DNA of 64,000 bases from Streptomyces rugosispiralis (GCF_024505145.1 NZ_JANIAA010000002.1:372001-436000); one strand, 5' to 3'; counted from the first letter of the stretch, positions 8,262-17,680 are shown. The notes: generated by a model from the sequence alone, not told the origin. Program-made: numbers and translations.

Positions 8262-8311
8262 CATCACGAGCGGGCCGTCAGCCCGTCATCACGAGCGGGC
8301 CGTCAGCCCGT
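8262..8311. repeat. Perfect 25-base tandem duplication at the TetR 3' end
   Basis: The 25 bases at 8262-8286 are repeated exactly at 8287-8311, with no spacer. The right-hand copy contains the last codons and stop of the TetR gene, so the left copy is a duplicate of the gene end lying outside it. The protein is not altered. Identity of the copies suggests a recent slippage event. Confidence 0.95.
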
Positions 8312-8861
8312 CCAGGGTCAGGTCGAGCAGGCGCTCGGCCCGTTCCCGGTGTTTGGGTCCGGCCGACGTGAGAGCGATGCCTTCGAGGGCGGCGCCCACG
8401 TCGGTGGGGCTGATGTCGGTGCGCATCGTCCCGGCGGCCGCACACGCGTCCATCAGGGTGGTGATGGCGGCCTGGATCATGTCCCGGCTGTGGCCGTAGG
8501 GGTTGTTTCCTACGGCTGCGATGGCGCGCAAGGCGTCGGCCATGCCGAATTTCGCGGTGACGTAGTCCAGGAAGAGTCGGGTCCAGGCGCGCAGGGCCTC
8601 GTGGGGTGGGTGCTCGTCGAGCAGATCGGGGACGGCGTCGCACAGTTGCGCCACCTCGTTGCGGTAGACCGCCTCGATCAGGGCCTCACGGGTGGCGAAG
8701 TTCCGGTACAGCGTCGCGCTGCCCACGCCCGCCTCCTTGGCGATGCGCTCCAGGTGGGTGTCCAGCCCCTCCTCGGCGAACATGCGCACCGCGGCCGCGA
8801 GGATCTTGTCTCTGTTGCGCCGTGCGTCAGCTCGCAACGGGCGTGGTGCACTGTCGGCCAT
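8289..8861 (-). CDS. TetR-family repressor
   Basis: 190 residues. The N-terminal helix-turn-helix runs DKILAAAVRMFAEEGLDTHLERIAKEAGVGSATLYRNFATREALIEAVY, a classic TetR domain, followed by a ligand-binding helical domain of the SCO1712/TetR_C_33-like kind. It is divergent from the short-chain dehydrogenase remnant at 9007-9650, separated by 145 bases that hold two operator-like repeats. This regulator next to an SDR is a common pair in which the repressor controls both genes. Since the SDR is broken here, the repressor may control only itself or distant genes. Confidence 0.93.
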   Translation of the reverse strand: MADSAPRPLRADARRNRDKILAAAVRMFAEEGLDTHLERIAKEAGVGSATLYRNFATREALIEAVYRNEVAQLCDAVPDLLDEHPPHEALRAWTRLFLDYVTAKFGMADALRAIAAVGNNPYGHSRDMIQAAITTLMDACAAAGTMRTDISPTDVGAALEGIALTSAGPKHRERAERLLDLTLDGLTARS

Positions 8862-8900
8862 CAGCGGTCGCCATTTCCTCTCCGGTCTCCTTCACCTTGC

Positions 8901-8948
8901 TAACCGGAGGCGTCCCCATTTAGCCTGGAGGTAACCGGGGGCGCCCCC
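8901..8948. promoter_or_regulatory. Two operator-like sites between TetR and the SDR remnant
   Basis: TAACCGGAGGCGTCCCC (8901-8917) and TAACCGGGGGCGCCCCC (8932-8948) match at 14 of 17 bases. Each has an inner dyad around GGCG/CGCC. They are 31 bases apart, close to three helical turns. This is the expected place for TetR binding. Confidence 0.55.
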
Positions 8949-9006
8949 AGTTCCACTGTAGGTCATGGTCTGACCTGCGTACGTCCCCCTTTGGAGGACG
9001 TTGGCC

Positions 9007-9650
9007 ATGTCAGGTGTCGAAGGCAAGGTGGTGGCGATCACGGGTGCCAGCAGCGGTATCGGGGCGGCGACGGCGACCTACCTGGCCGAGCGGGGTGCCC
9101 GGCTCGTGCTCGGGGCCCGGCGGGAAGACCGGTTGCACGCGGTGGTGGACCAGATCACGGCGCGGGGCGGCTCGGCCGTCGGGACCGTCGTCGACGTGAC
9201 GCGCCGCGAGGACCTCAAGCGCCTGACGGACACGCGGTCGACCGGTTCGGCGGGCTCGATGTGCTGGTCTCCAACGCCGGCACGATGGCGGTGTCACCCT
9301 TTGACGAACTGCGCCAGGACGACTGGGACGCGATGGTCGCGACGCATATCACCGGGCTGCTGAACGGTATCGGGGCGGCACTTCCCGTCTTCCGGCGGCA
9401 GCGCTCCGGCCAGTTCGTCGACATCGCCTCCACCGCGGCCTACGTGGCGCGGCCTACGTGGTGAAATCCCCGCAGGCCGTCTACGCCGCCACCAAGAGGG
9501 CGGTGAAGGTGCTGACCGAGGGACTGCGGCAGGAGTCGGGCCCCCGCCATCCCGCCCTCCGCCATCGCGTCGGCGATCGGTTACGCGATCGAGCAGCCCG
9601 CCGGTATCGACATCAGCGAGGTCGTCGTCCGGCCCGCCGTGCAAGCCTGA
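9007..9650 (+). pseudogene. Broken short-chain dehydrogenase/reductase
   Basis: The start is normal: ATG after TTGGAGGA, then GKVVAITGASSGIGAATATYLAERGARLVLGARR. The reading frame shifts near 9228, where AVDRFGGLDVLVSNAG continues in another frame. It shifts again at 9448-9461, where a 14-base tandem copy (CGCGGCCTACGTGG) follows STAAYV. The frame then resumes with VVKSPQAVYAATKRAVKVLTEGLRQESG. After that about 45-50 residues typical of this family are missing, before the tail AIASAIGYAIEQPAGIDISEVVVRPAVQA and stop. Three independent lesions make an active enzyme very unlikely. Its intact relatives form a unit with a divergent TetR gene, as here. Confidence 0.9.
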
Positions 9651-9682
9651 CAACCGGCGGGCGCTCGGCCCTGGTACTGGTG

Positions 9683-11959
9683 TCAGGAGTAGAAGCGCAC
9701 GTAGTCGAAGCGCGCGGTCACCCCCTTACCGGCCAGGGAGACAAGGCCGATGGACGGGTCGGAGCCGGCGGGCAGATGCCAGACCCCGCCCCAGATGTAG
9801 TGCTTCCCGTCCCGGCTCGTGGCCGGCTGGAATCTGTGCTCACCGGTCTGCGGATCGACGGTGTGGCGCAGCCGCAGCCACATGGTGTCGGCCGACGGGC
9901 CCAGTTGCATCTCCGGCCAGCTGTCACGGTCCCGGCCGATCCACAGGAAGGCCTGCCGTGACGGGCCGGTCCTGGTCGGAGCCAGGTGGATCGAGTCCGC
10001 CGGGCTCTGGAAGGCGATCATCCCGGCCTGGCCGCGCCCGTCGGGGGCGTCGCTGATCGGGAAGCGCAGCTTGGTCTCGACCGTGTAGGTGCCGGTCGGA
10101 GCGTCATGAAGCAGCGCGGATGCCATCGTCCCCTTGCCGGAGAAGTCGGCGTCCTGTGTCGGCCACACATACTGGCCGTCGGCGACCTTCCCGTCGGCGG
10201 GGCCGAACCACTTCCAGCCGTCCAGCCGGCTGTCGTCGAAGTCCTCGTCGTACTGGGGCAGCCTGGCTCCGATCTCGGGGTCCGGCTGTTTGACGGTCTT
10301 CGGCGTGTAGAGCCGGGTCACGCCGACGTTGTCCGCCTCACCGGCCCCGCGGGTCGAGGCGACACCGCCGCGGCGCCAGTCCCTTGGCACGTCCACCTTC
10401 AGTTCGGCCAGCGGCATGTCGAGCATGGCCGAGCTGACCTGTACCCGCGCCGACCCGTCGCGGATCTCGGCCGTGAGCGAGTGCCAGGTCCGCGGATCGG
10501 CGTTCGCGTACAGACGAGCGGTCCGCTTCCGCACCACCTTCCGGTCCCGGGTGACCTCGACGGAGAGGGTGCCGGTGGAATCCAGCCAGGCCACGGCGTG
10601 ATCGAACCGGCCCTTGGACGCCAGGACGAGGCCGACCCGGCCTTCGTCGTCGCGCAGCCGAACGTCGGCCTCGATCCGCACATCGCCGTCCGGGGCCCGC
10701 CGCGGCAGCAGCAACTGCGGGACCGCGGCCCGGGAGCGGCCGCGGGCATAGCGTCCCGAGTCGGGATCCGACCCCGTGGCCCAGGAGCCGTGTCCCAGGG
10801 TGTCGAAGCCGGCCAGGCCGTCGTCGAAGGTGCTCCCCGAGCCCCAGCGGCTCGTGGGTGCGGTCTGCCGGTCCTCGCTGGTCCAGGCGCCCGCGCGCAC
10901 GGTCGGCCAGCCGTCGATCCAGTCGAGCCGGTCCATCATGCTCGGCCGTCCGCCCCAGTTCGGATCGCTCTCGTGGCGGTCGAATCCGTTGGTGAGGATC
11001 CAGTCCTGGCCGGATTTGTCGACGACGTTCGCCGAGTGGCCGGTGGCGACCCATTTGTTGCCGTTCGGCGCGTTGACGATCGTGCCACCGGGGTGCAGGT
11101 CGGCCAGGCCGACGCCCTCGGCGTCGGTGAACGGGCCCATCGGGTTCTTCGCCCGCCCGACGAACACCGGATAGGCGCCCTTGTCACGGGCACAGCAGCC
11201 CAGGCCGGAGTAGAACAGGTAATACCAGCCGTCCCGCTTCACCACGTACGCGGCCTCGCCCCGCCGGGCGCCGACCACCTGCACCGGATCGCCGACCGGC
11301 CCGGTGCCCTCCTCGTTGAGCCGCACCGCCTGGATGCCGCCGTCGCGGAACGAGCCGTAGTAGAGGTACTTCTGGCCGTCGGAGTCGAGGAACACCGACG
11401 GATCGATCTGATTGACCGTTGTCCCGTACGGCAGCACGGGGTGGCCGATGTCCTCCCACGGGCCGGCCGGGTGGTCCGCGGTGGCCAGCGCGATGGTGTT
11501 CTTGTCGTCTCCGGCGACCGAATAGTAGAGGTAGTACCTGCCGTTGAGGTACCGGATGTCGGGTGCCCAGTAGTAGGTGCTCTTGAAGTCGCGCCATTCC
11601 GGGTGGTTGTCGGGCCCGAAGACATCACCGACGTAGGTCCAGTTGACGAGGTCGGCCGAGCGTGTGATCGGCATGAAGTGCTGCGACTCCCAGGGGCCTC
11701 CCTGGTTGTCCCGGCGCATGCTGGTCTGGGTCGCGTAGGCGTACCAGTAGCCGTCCTTGGCCCGGATGATCGACGGGTCGGAGAAGGCGTCCGCGACGTC
11801 GTCCATCACGGGGTTCTGGTACGTCCCGGGCGGATCGGCGGGATCGGCCGCGGCCGGCCCGGGGTGCGCGCCGCCGAGGCCGAGGACCATGAGCAGGGCG
11901 AGGAGGACGACGCCGGGTCTGCCACGGACCGCGGGGAATCGTGCTGACGTCGATGCCAT
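9683..11959 (-). CDS. Exported GH43 glycosidase (arabinanase/xylosidase type)
   Basis: About 758 residues with an N-terminal signal (VVLLALLMVLGLGGAHPGPAAA). The five-blade propeller domain shows the general base Asp in FSDPSI (about residue 61), the pKa-modulating Asp in NQIDPSVF (about 185) and the acid Glu in GEAAYVV (about 234). C-terminal to this are two beta-sandwich regions of a concanavalin-like kind that could bind polymer. It should release arabinose or xylose from hemicellulose outside the cell. The ATG at 11959 follows AAAGGAG by 10 bases. It is the last gene of the minus-strand glycoside locus, 170 bases after GH67, and that gap holds a 9-base minisatellite. Confidence 0.9.
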   Translation of the reverse strand: MASTSARFPAVRGRPGVVLLALLMVLGLGGAHPGPAAADPADPPGTYQNPVMDDVADAFSDPSIIRAKDGYWYAYATQTSMRRDNQGGPWESQHFMPITRSADLVNWTYVGDVFGPDNHPEWRDFKSTYYWAPDIRYLNGRYYLYYSVAGDDKNTIALATADHPAGPWEDIGHPVLPYGTTVNQIDPSVFLDSDGQKYLYYGSFRDGGIQAVRLNEEGTGPVGDPVQVVGARRGEAAYVVKRDGWYYLFYSGLGCCARDKGAYPVFVGRAKNPMGPFTDAEGVGLADLHPGGTIVNAPNGNKWVATGHSANVVDKSGQDWILTNGFDRHESDPNWGGRPSMMDRLDWIDGWPTVRAGAWTSEDRQTAPTSRWGSGSTFDDGLAGFDTLGHGSWATGSDPDSGRYARGRSRAAVPQLLLPRRAPDGDVRIEADVRLRDDEGRVGLVLASKGRFDHAVAWLDSTGTLSVEVTRDRKVVRKRTARLYANADPRTWHSLTAEIRDGSARVQVSSAMLDMPLAELKVDVPRDWRRGGVASTRGAGEADNVGVTRLYTPKTVKQPDPEIGARLPQYDEDFDDSRLDGWKWFGPADGKVADGQYVWPTQDADFSGKGTMASALLHDAPTGTYTVETKLRFPISDAPDGRGQAGMIAFQSPADSIHLAPTRTGPSRQAFLWIGRDRDSWPEMQLGPSADTMWLRLRHTVDPQTGEHRFQPATSRDGKHYIWGGVWHLPAGSDPSIGLVSLAGKGVTARFDYVRFYS

Positions 11960-11979
11960 GTCGGGAGCTCTCCTTTGCG

Positions 11980-12076
11980 GATGGCGGAGATGGCGGAGAT
12001 GGCGGAGATGACGGTGATGGCGGAGATGACGGTGATGGCGAAGATGGCGTGAGATGGCGGTGATGGTGAAGATGCC
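11980..12076. repeat. 9-base minisatellite between GH67 and GH43
   Basis: About ten units of the form GATGGCGGA, with variants GATGACGGT, GATGGCGAA and GATGGTGAA, run without break except for one irregular unit near 12044-12053. It lies in the leader of the GH43 gene, about 20 bases before its start codon. Such arrays change copy number readily. Confidence 0.9.
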
Positions 12077-12129
12077 GGGTCGCGGGTCGCGCCCGGAGGA
12101 ACAGGCGGGAGTACGGCGCGGGGGTGGGC

Positions 12130-15100
12130 TCAGACGAGGACCAGGGCCGCGATGCGCCACAGGCCGTTCAGCTTCGAGCCGGTGATCTCCAGGTCGGCGG
12201 TGCGCCCGTCCGTGCCGCCGTCGAGGTCGAAGGAGAACCAGACGAACGCGCGGCTCGGCAGGCTGTCGTCGCCGGAGCGGCCGAGGACCGTGCCGTTCTC
12301 GGAGATGGTGGTGACACCCGAATCGGTGAGGGAGTCGCCGGTGAGCACCCACACCGTGTGCTTTCCGGCCGGTACCGGGACGCGCAGGACGGTGGGCTTG
12401 CCCTTCTGCATGACGATGTCGCGGCGCAGGTCGTCGGCGTTGCCCCGGTCGCGGGTGTTCGGCCGGTCGCCGACCCAGCCGAAGCCGCGGTCGTCGGTGT
12501 AGTCGTCCTCGGGTGACAGCCTGGTGTACCCGGTCAGCAGCGGGCTGGACGGCGGGCCGGCGTCGAACGCCGTGGCCGCGTCATCGGGGTGTGGCGTGGT
12601 GACCACGGACACCGACCGGCCGCGCTCGATGTCCTCGTCGCCGCTGGTGAGCCGGATCTCGACGGTGGCGAATCCCGGAGTGGCCACCGGGGTCGCGGTG
12701 ACCGTCAGCTCTCGCTCGGATCCCCCGGGGACCGTGGCCGTCCGCTCGGTGCCGGACCAGCCGTCGGGGGTGACCAGCCGGGCGGTGACATCGCGGTCCC
12801 TGGTGCCGGTGTTGCGTACCAGCACGGTGACCGGGTTGGCCCGGTCCGTCCACCACACCGGATCCGCCGTCGCCTTCAGCACCACCAGGGACGGTTCCGG
12901 GGCGCCGGGATCTGTCAGGGCGAACGCGGACAGCCGCCAGGGGCCGCCCACGCCGGTGAACGTGAGGTCCATGGTGCGGCCGGTGGCACCTCCGTCGAGG
13001 GGGAGCTCCAGCCAGGTGAAGGTTCCGGCGGGCTGCTTCGGACTGGTGGCGACGGTGGCGCCGTCCACCGCGACCCGGGTCGGCGAGGCCGTGGCGCCGG
13101 TGTCCCCGACCAGCGCGTACCCGGTGTGCCTGCCGGCCGGCAGGGCGAGGCGCAGCACCCGGGACGAGTTGTGCCAGAGGTGGTCGCGCAACAGGGGCTC
13201 GCCACCGCGGTCCCTGGCCGACGGGGCGGAGCCGACCCAGCCGTGGCCGGCCGACGCGGACCAGGCCGACTCGGGGGTCAGCGCGTCGTAGCCGGGCATC
13301 GAAGTCCCGTTCCGCGGACCGGCGTTGAGCGCCATGAGGCAGCGGCCGCCCTCGGGGGCGACGACCAGGGACGGCGGCCGGCCGTCGAGCCGGGTGAGCT
13401 TCGGCGCCACGTCCAGGTCCAGGGCGGCGACGGTGCCCGCCAAGGGGGGTGTGACCGGCAGCTCGAACTCCGCGGTCGCGGCACCGGCCGCGGACTCTTC
13501 GGCGGGCCCGGTGTGCCAGCCCGCCGACGGTGGCCGCAGTGCGACCGTGATGTCGCGGTCCCGCGCCGAGGCGTTGGTGACGGTGACCGGCAGGAGGTTC
13601 GGACGGCCGCCGAGCAGCACCCGCGAGCCGTTCAGCGCCACTTGCAGCCATTCCCGCCGCGCGTCGACGATGCGGCTCCTGTCGAAGAAGAATCCGACCA
13701 CCGTGTCGCGCCAGAGTGTCGCGTGGATCCGCTGGGCCTCGAAGCCGGCCTCGATGGCGGCATGCCGCTGCCGGTCGACCTGCCCGGACAGTTCGCTCCA
13801 CCCGGCGAGGAACCGGTCGACGCGGTCGACCCCGGTGAAGTGCGTATCGTAGATGTGCTGGATGACCGTCCTGCCCGACCGCAGTCGATGGTCGTACGGC
13901 ACCCAGTGCATGAACAGCAGCAGGTCGTCGGGACAGGTCGCCGCGGACTCGTAGCGCTTCCGCCACGGCCGCGGGTAGAGCCCGGTGAAGCCGCTGCCGG
14001 TCGCCTCGGTGCGGTCGAAGCCGGTGCCCTCGGTCGTGGAGTGGTGTGACTGGAAGAGGGTGCCCAGCGGGCTCGGGTCGAGATGGTCGCCACCGGGGTC
14101 GGTGAGATAGCCCATCCCCAGCGGCGAGGTGTAGTCCTCGTACGTCCGGCGCGAGTGCGCCAGGATGTCGGCCACGACCGCGGTCACCGCGCGGTCGGTG
14201 GAGAAGGTCTGCGCGGCCCACTCCGCGGCCAGGTCCCGGGGGTCGGCGTCCGGGTCCCAGCACATCCTGCCGAAGGCGTAGGTGTTCGCCGCTCCCAGCG
14301 GATGGCCGGTCCAGTTGCGGGCGTTGCCGAAGTTGCTGACCCCGGCGATGCCCGCCCGCGGCGCCCGGTCATCGCCGTCCGAGACGATGTCGGCGACGGT
14401 CGGTCCGGTGCCGGGGCCCCGCGTAGGGAACGTCAGCACCTCCCGCCACAGCGGGGCCAGATAGGTGGTGTGGATCTCGTGGCCCGTGTACTCCTGGGTG
14501 AGCTGGAGTTCCACCATCTGGTTGGTGTGGCGCAGCGCGCCGAACAGCGGGTGTACGGGCTCGCGGATCTGGAAGTCGATCGGTCCGTACTTGGTCTGCA
14601 GGATGACGTTGTCGTCGAAGGTGCCGTCCAGCGGCGCGAACACCCGGTACTGGTACTCGGCCCAGTCGCTGAAGTCCTCGTGGACGAAGCTGCGCCAGAC
14701 GATCTGCCCGTCGTGCGGTGCGACCGTGCGGGCCAGCATGTTCGCGCCCTCGGCATGGGTGCGTCCGTAGTCGAGCGGGCCGGGCTGCCCCTCCGAGTTC
14801 GCCTTCACCAGGAACCCGCCGAAGCCGGGCAGGCTCCTGAAGATCTCGGCGCTCTTGTCCTGCCACCACCGCTGGACCCGCCGATCGGCGGGATCGGCTG
14901 TGGTGATCGGATCGGCGTCGTCCGCGGTCAGGATCATCGGGGCGGCGTAATTGACGGACAGCCAGGTCGCGAGCCCCCACGAGTGGAGAAGCGCCGCCAG
15001 GGGTCTGAGCCTGGTCAGCATCTCGCTGGTGATGAAGTCGGCACTGGCGTTCACGTTGTTGAGCACCGAAGCGTTGATGCCGATCGATGCCATGGACCGC

Positions 15101-15780
15101 GCGTAGTCGACGATCCGGCCGGAGACGTCCGGCAGCTTGTCCCATTCGAAGATCGAAGTGCCCGCGTAGCCACGCTCGATCGACCCGTCGATGTTGTCCC
15201 AGTGGTTCATCATGCGCAGTGCGGTGCGCGGCTTCTCCAGGACGGACAGATCGTGCAGTGGACGCTCGAGCCGCAGCAGACGGATGAGATGGAAGACCCC
15301 GGCCAGCACGCCCCGATCGCTGCGGGCCCCGATGACCAGTCGCCGCCTGCCCGGCGCGCCGGTCATCTCGATCACGAACCCCTGCTCACCGATCCGGGCC
15401 AGCCGACCGGGACGCACCTGGGACCGCACGACCGGCGACTCGCCCACCGTGCCGATGACAACCGAGGCCCGATCGGCGGGAACCCGGGCCGGTGCGCCGC
15501 CGGTGAGCCCCTCGACGGCCCGCCGCAGCTCCAGCTCGGCGTTCTCCATGACCCGGCCCTCGCCCTGACGTGCCAGACCGGCCAGGGCCTTCCGGTACTC
15601 CTGGAGCCGCCGGGGATCGGTGGTGGGGCGGTAGCGCAGCCATAGTTCGTAGCCGTCCTCGTCGGGGATGCCTGCCGATGCGGCGAAGCCGGCCGCCGTG
15701 CTCCACGGGCTCAGCACCGTGGCGAAGGCGAGAGCGGATGCCTGGAGCACTCGGCGACGGCCGTACTCGGATCGTGCCAT
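12130..15780 (-). CDS. aguA: Exported GH67 alpha-glucuronidase with extra C-terminal modules
   Basis: About 1216 residues; typical GH67 enzymes are about 680-720. The N terminus carries a twin-arginine signal (YGRRRVLQASALAFATVL). GH67 hallmark residues are present: the acid Glu in KANSEGQPGP (about 327), Asp in YGPIDFQ (about 402) and Glu in LTQEYTGHEIH (about 430). It removes 4-O-methyl-glucuronic acid from xylo-oligosaccharides. After the catalytic part come two copies of a module with (D/P)E(S/D)..W or Y, GWVG, RDRG and LRL/LRV-PAG-HT motifs (about residues 820-970 and 1075-1216), each preceded by an immunoglobulin-like NEW3 stretch. ATG at 15780 follows GAGAGGAG. Confidence 0.92.
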   Translation of the reverse strand: MARSEYGRRRVLQASALAFATVLSPWSTAAGFAASAGIPDEDGYELWLRYRPTTDPRRLQEYRKALAGLARQGEGRVMENAELELRRAVEGLTGGAPARVPADRASVVIGTVGESPVVRSQVRPGRLARIGEQGFVIEMTGAPGRRRLVIGARSDRGVLAGVFHLIRLLRLERPLHDLSVLEKPRTALRMMNHWDNIDGSIERGYAGTSIFEWDKLPDVSGRIVDYARSMASIGINASVLNNVNASADFITSEMLTRLRPLAALLHSWGLATWLSVNYAAPMILTADDADPITTADPADRRVQRWWQDKSAEIFRSLPGFGGFLVKANSEGQPGPLDYGRTHAEGANMLARTVAPHDGQIVWRSFVHEDFSDWAEYQYRVFAPLDGTFDDNVILQTKYGPIDFQIREPVHPLFGALRHTNQMVELQLTQEYTGHEIHTTYLAPLWREVLTFPTRGPGTGPTVADIVSDGDDRAPRAGIAGVSNFGNARNWTGHPLGAANTYAFGRMCWDPDADPRDLAAEWAAQTFSTDRAVTAVVADILAHSRRTYEDYTSPLGMGYLTDPGGDHLDPSPLGTLFQSHHSTTEGTGFDRTEATGSGFTGLYPRPWRKRYESAATCPDDLLLFMHWVPYDHRLRSGRTVIQHIYDTHFTGVDRVDRFLAGWSELSGQVDRQRHAAIEAGFEAQRIHATLWRDTVVGFFFDRSRIVDARREWLQVALNGSRVLLGGRPNLLPVTVTNASARDRDITVALRPPSAGWHTGPAEESAAGAATAEFELPVTPPLAGTVAALDLDVAPKLTRLDGRPPSLVVAPEGGRCLMALNAGPRNGTSMPGYDALTPESAWSASAGHGWVGSAPSARDRGGEPLLRDHLWHNSSRVLRLALPAGRHTGYALVGDTGATASPTRVAVDGATVATSPKQPAGTFTWLELPLDGGATGRTMDLTFTGVGGPWRLSAFALTDPGAPEPSLVVLKATADPVWWTDRANPVTVLVRNTGTRDRDVTARLVTPDGWSGTERTATVPGGSERELTVTATPVATPGFATVEIRLTSGDEDIERGRSVSVVTTPHPDDAATAFDAGPPSSPLLTGYTRLSPEDDYTDDRGFGWVGDRPNTRDRGNADDLRRDIVMQKGKPTVLRVPVPAGKHTVWVLTGDSLTDSGVTTISENGTVLGRSGDDSLPSRAFVWFSFDLDGGTDGRTADLEITGSKLNGLWRIAALVLV

Positions 15781-15825
15781 TGCGGTTTCTCCTCTCCGGA
15801 AGAGCGAAGGGAATGGCAACGTCGA

Positions 15826-17622
15826 CTAGCGAAGGGTTCGGGTGAGGATGTCGCGCAGCTCGGCCGGTGGGATCTTCGGTTGGCGGTCCGGGGTGAGCAG
15901 GCCGTTGGTCTCTTGTTCGGTGTCGGTGAACTGGGTGTAGCAGAAGCCCGCGAGCCCGGAGTCCACCGCGGCGGTCACCAGGTCGGCGAGGCGTTCGGCG
16001 AAGTCCTCCTTCGTGGCGACGGTGTCGTAGCCGAACCACTCGGCGCCCTCCGCCGGTTCGAAGGTCGCTCCGCCGAACTCGCTCAGGACGACGGGCTGCC
16101 CCTGGTGGCGGACGCCCTCCAGGGTCAGGCGTTTGGCGCCGGGCCACTGCTCGGCGATCTGGCCCTGCCGCAGCGAGGCGTGGCCGTAGCGCTCGCGCAG
16201 TACGTCCCCGAGCTGGGTGTAGTCGTGGACGCCCCAGATGTCGGCGGCGGAGATCTCCCAGCCGTCGTTCGAGACGGCCGGGCGGGAGGGGTCCAGGGCC
16301 TTGGTCAGGTGGTACAGGGCGTCGATGAAGTGGCGCTGTGCGGGGACGAGCGCCGGGTTCGGCACGGACCAGGACTCGTTGACCGGGACCCAGGCGACGA
16401 TCGAGGGGTGGCTGAGATCGCGGGAGACGGCTTCGGTCCACTCGGCGACCACGCGCTCGACGGTCCGCGCGCCGAACGTGTACGCCGACGGCATCTCCTC
16501 CCACAGCAGCAGCCCGAGCCGGTCGGCCCAGTACAGAAAGCGCGGGTCCTCGATCTTCTGGTGGACGCGCAGCCCGTTGAGGCCGATCTCCTTCGCCAGT
16601 TCGACGTCACGGCGCAACTCGTCGGCCGAGGCCGAGAGATGCGACGCGGGCCAGTAGCCCTGCTGGAGCGCGAACCGGAGGAAGTACGGCTTGTGGTTGA
16701 GGAGGAAGACGCCGTCGTCCCAGCCGATGTCGCGCAGACCGAGGTAGGACGTGACGCGGTCGACCGGTGTGCCGTCGGCCGCGTCACACAACTCCACCAC
16801 CGCGTCGACCAGTTGCGGCCGCTCCGGACTCCAGAGCAGGTCGTCGAGGTCCTGCCCGTGACGCAGGGCGGGCACCGCGACGTCGAACTCCGTCTCCTGG
16901 CCGTCGATCAGCGTCCGCTGCTCGGCGAGCACCCGCTCACCCCGCGTGAGGCGGACCGTCACGGTGTGCGGGCGCCGCGGCCAGTGGCCCAGACGCAGCC
17001 GGCAGCGGACGCGGGCGTGGGCGACCTCGGGGGTCCAGTGCAGGAGCGTGATGTGCTCGGCCGGGACCTCCTCCAGCCACACCGGCTGCCAGATCCCGGA
17101 GGTGCGGTGGTACCAGATGACGTGTGGGTCCCGGCGCCAGTCCTGCTTGCCGCGGGGCTGGGCGGCGTCGAGCGGCTGGTCCTCGGCCCGGACGACGACG
17201 GTCTGCTCGCCGTCCCGGTCGACGGCGTCGGTCAGATCGCAGGTGAAGCCGGTGTGCCCGCCCTCGTGACGTCCCACCAGGCGGCCGTTCAGCCAGACCT
17301 CGGCCCGGTGGTCGACCGCACCGAAGTGCAGCAGCAGCCGCCGCCCGGCGGCCGGCCGGGGCACGTCGATCGTGCGCCGGTACCAGAGCACGGGGTGGAA
17401 GTCGGTGTCCGCCACGCCCGAGGCCGCGGACTCGGGCGGGTAGGGCACGGTGACGGTGCGGGTGAACGGTGCGGAGGTCGCCGGGTCCATCCAGCGGTCG
17501 GCGCGGCCGCGGTCCTCGTCGTCGTGGGCGAACTGCCAGGGACCGCCGAGGTCGCGCCAGTCGGGATCGCGGATCAGCTGCGGCCTCGGATGGCCTGCGG
17601 CGTCCAGGTGCGGGTGCGGCAT
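15826..17622 (-). CDS. GH2 glycoside hydrolase, intracellular
   Basis: 598 residues with the three-domain GH2 plan. The sugar-binding jelly roll is at about 20-190 (HFGAVDHRAEVWLNGRLVGRHEGGHTGFTCDL), an immunoglobulin-like domain at 190-300, and a TIM barrel follows. The acid/base Glu is in VPVNESWSV (about 414) and the nucleophile Glu in VVLSEFGG (about 514). No signal peptide is present, so it acts on oligosaccharides brought in by the linked importer. GH2 includes beta-galactosidase, beta-glucuronidase and beta-mannosidase; the context favours a hemicellulose side-chain or backbone sugar. ATG at 17622 follows CCGGAG by 7 bases. Confidence 0.9.
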   Translation of the reverse strand: MPHPHLDAAGHPRPQLIRDPDWRDLGGPWQFAHDDEDRGRADRWMDPATSAPFTRTVTVPYPPESAASGVADTDFHPVLWYRRTIDVPRPAAGRRLLLHFGAVDHRAEVWLNGRLVGRHEGGHTGFTCDLTDAVDRDGEQTVVVRAEDQPLDAAQPRGKQDWRRDPHVIWYHRTSGIWQPVWLEEVPAEHITLLHWTPEVAHARVRCRLRLGHWPRRPHTVTVRLTRGERVLAEQRTLIDGQETEFDVAVPALRHGQDLDDLLWSPERPQLVDAVVELCDAADGTPVDRVTSYLGLRDIGWDDGVFLLNHKPYFLRFALQQGYWPASHLSASADELRRDVELAKEIGLNGLRVHQKIEDPRFLYWADRLGLLLWEEMPSAYTFGARTVERVVAEWTEAVSRDLSHPSIVAWVPVNESWSVPNPALVPAQRHFIDALYHLTKALDPSRPAVSNDGWEISAADIWGVHDYTQLGDVLRERYGHASLRQGQIAEQWPGAKRLTLEGVRHQGQPVVLSEFGGATFEPAEGAEWFGYDTVATKEDFAERLADLVTAAVDSGLAGFCYTQFTDTEQETNGLLTPDRQPKIPPAELRDILTRTLR

Positions 17623-17680
17623 GCGTGAACTCCGGTGGTGTGATGCGTGGGCGAGGGGCGGGGAGGTGGCTCGGCGCGGT

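Noticed and set aside
8228..8311. Hairpin plus duplication considered as a mobile-element end
   Set aside because: No transposase or matching element end is present, and the duplication is a simple tandem copy of host gene sequence.
11980..12076. 9-base repeat array considered as a coding region for a His/Arg-rich peptide
   Set aside because: The frame has no ribosome site and lies in the leader of GH43; the repeat is simple tandem DNA.
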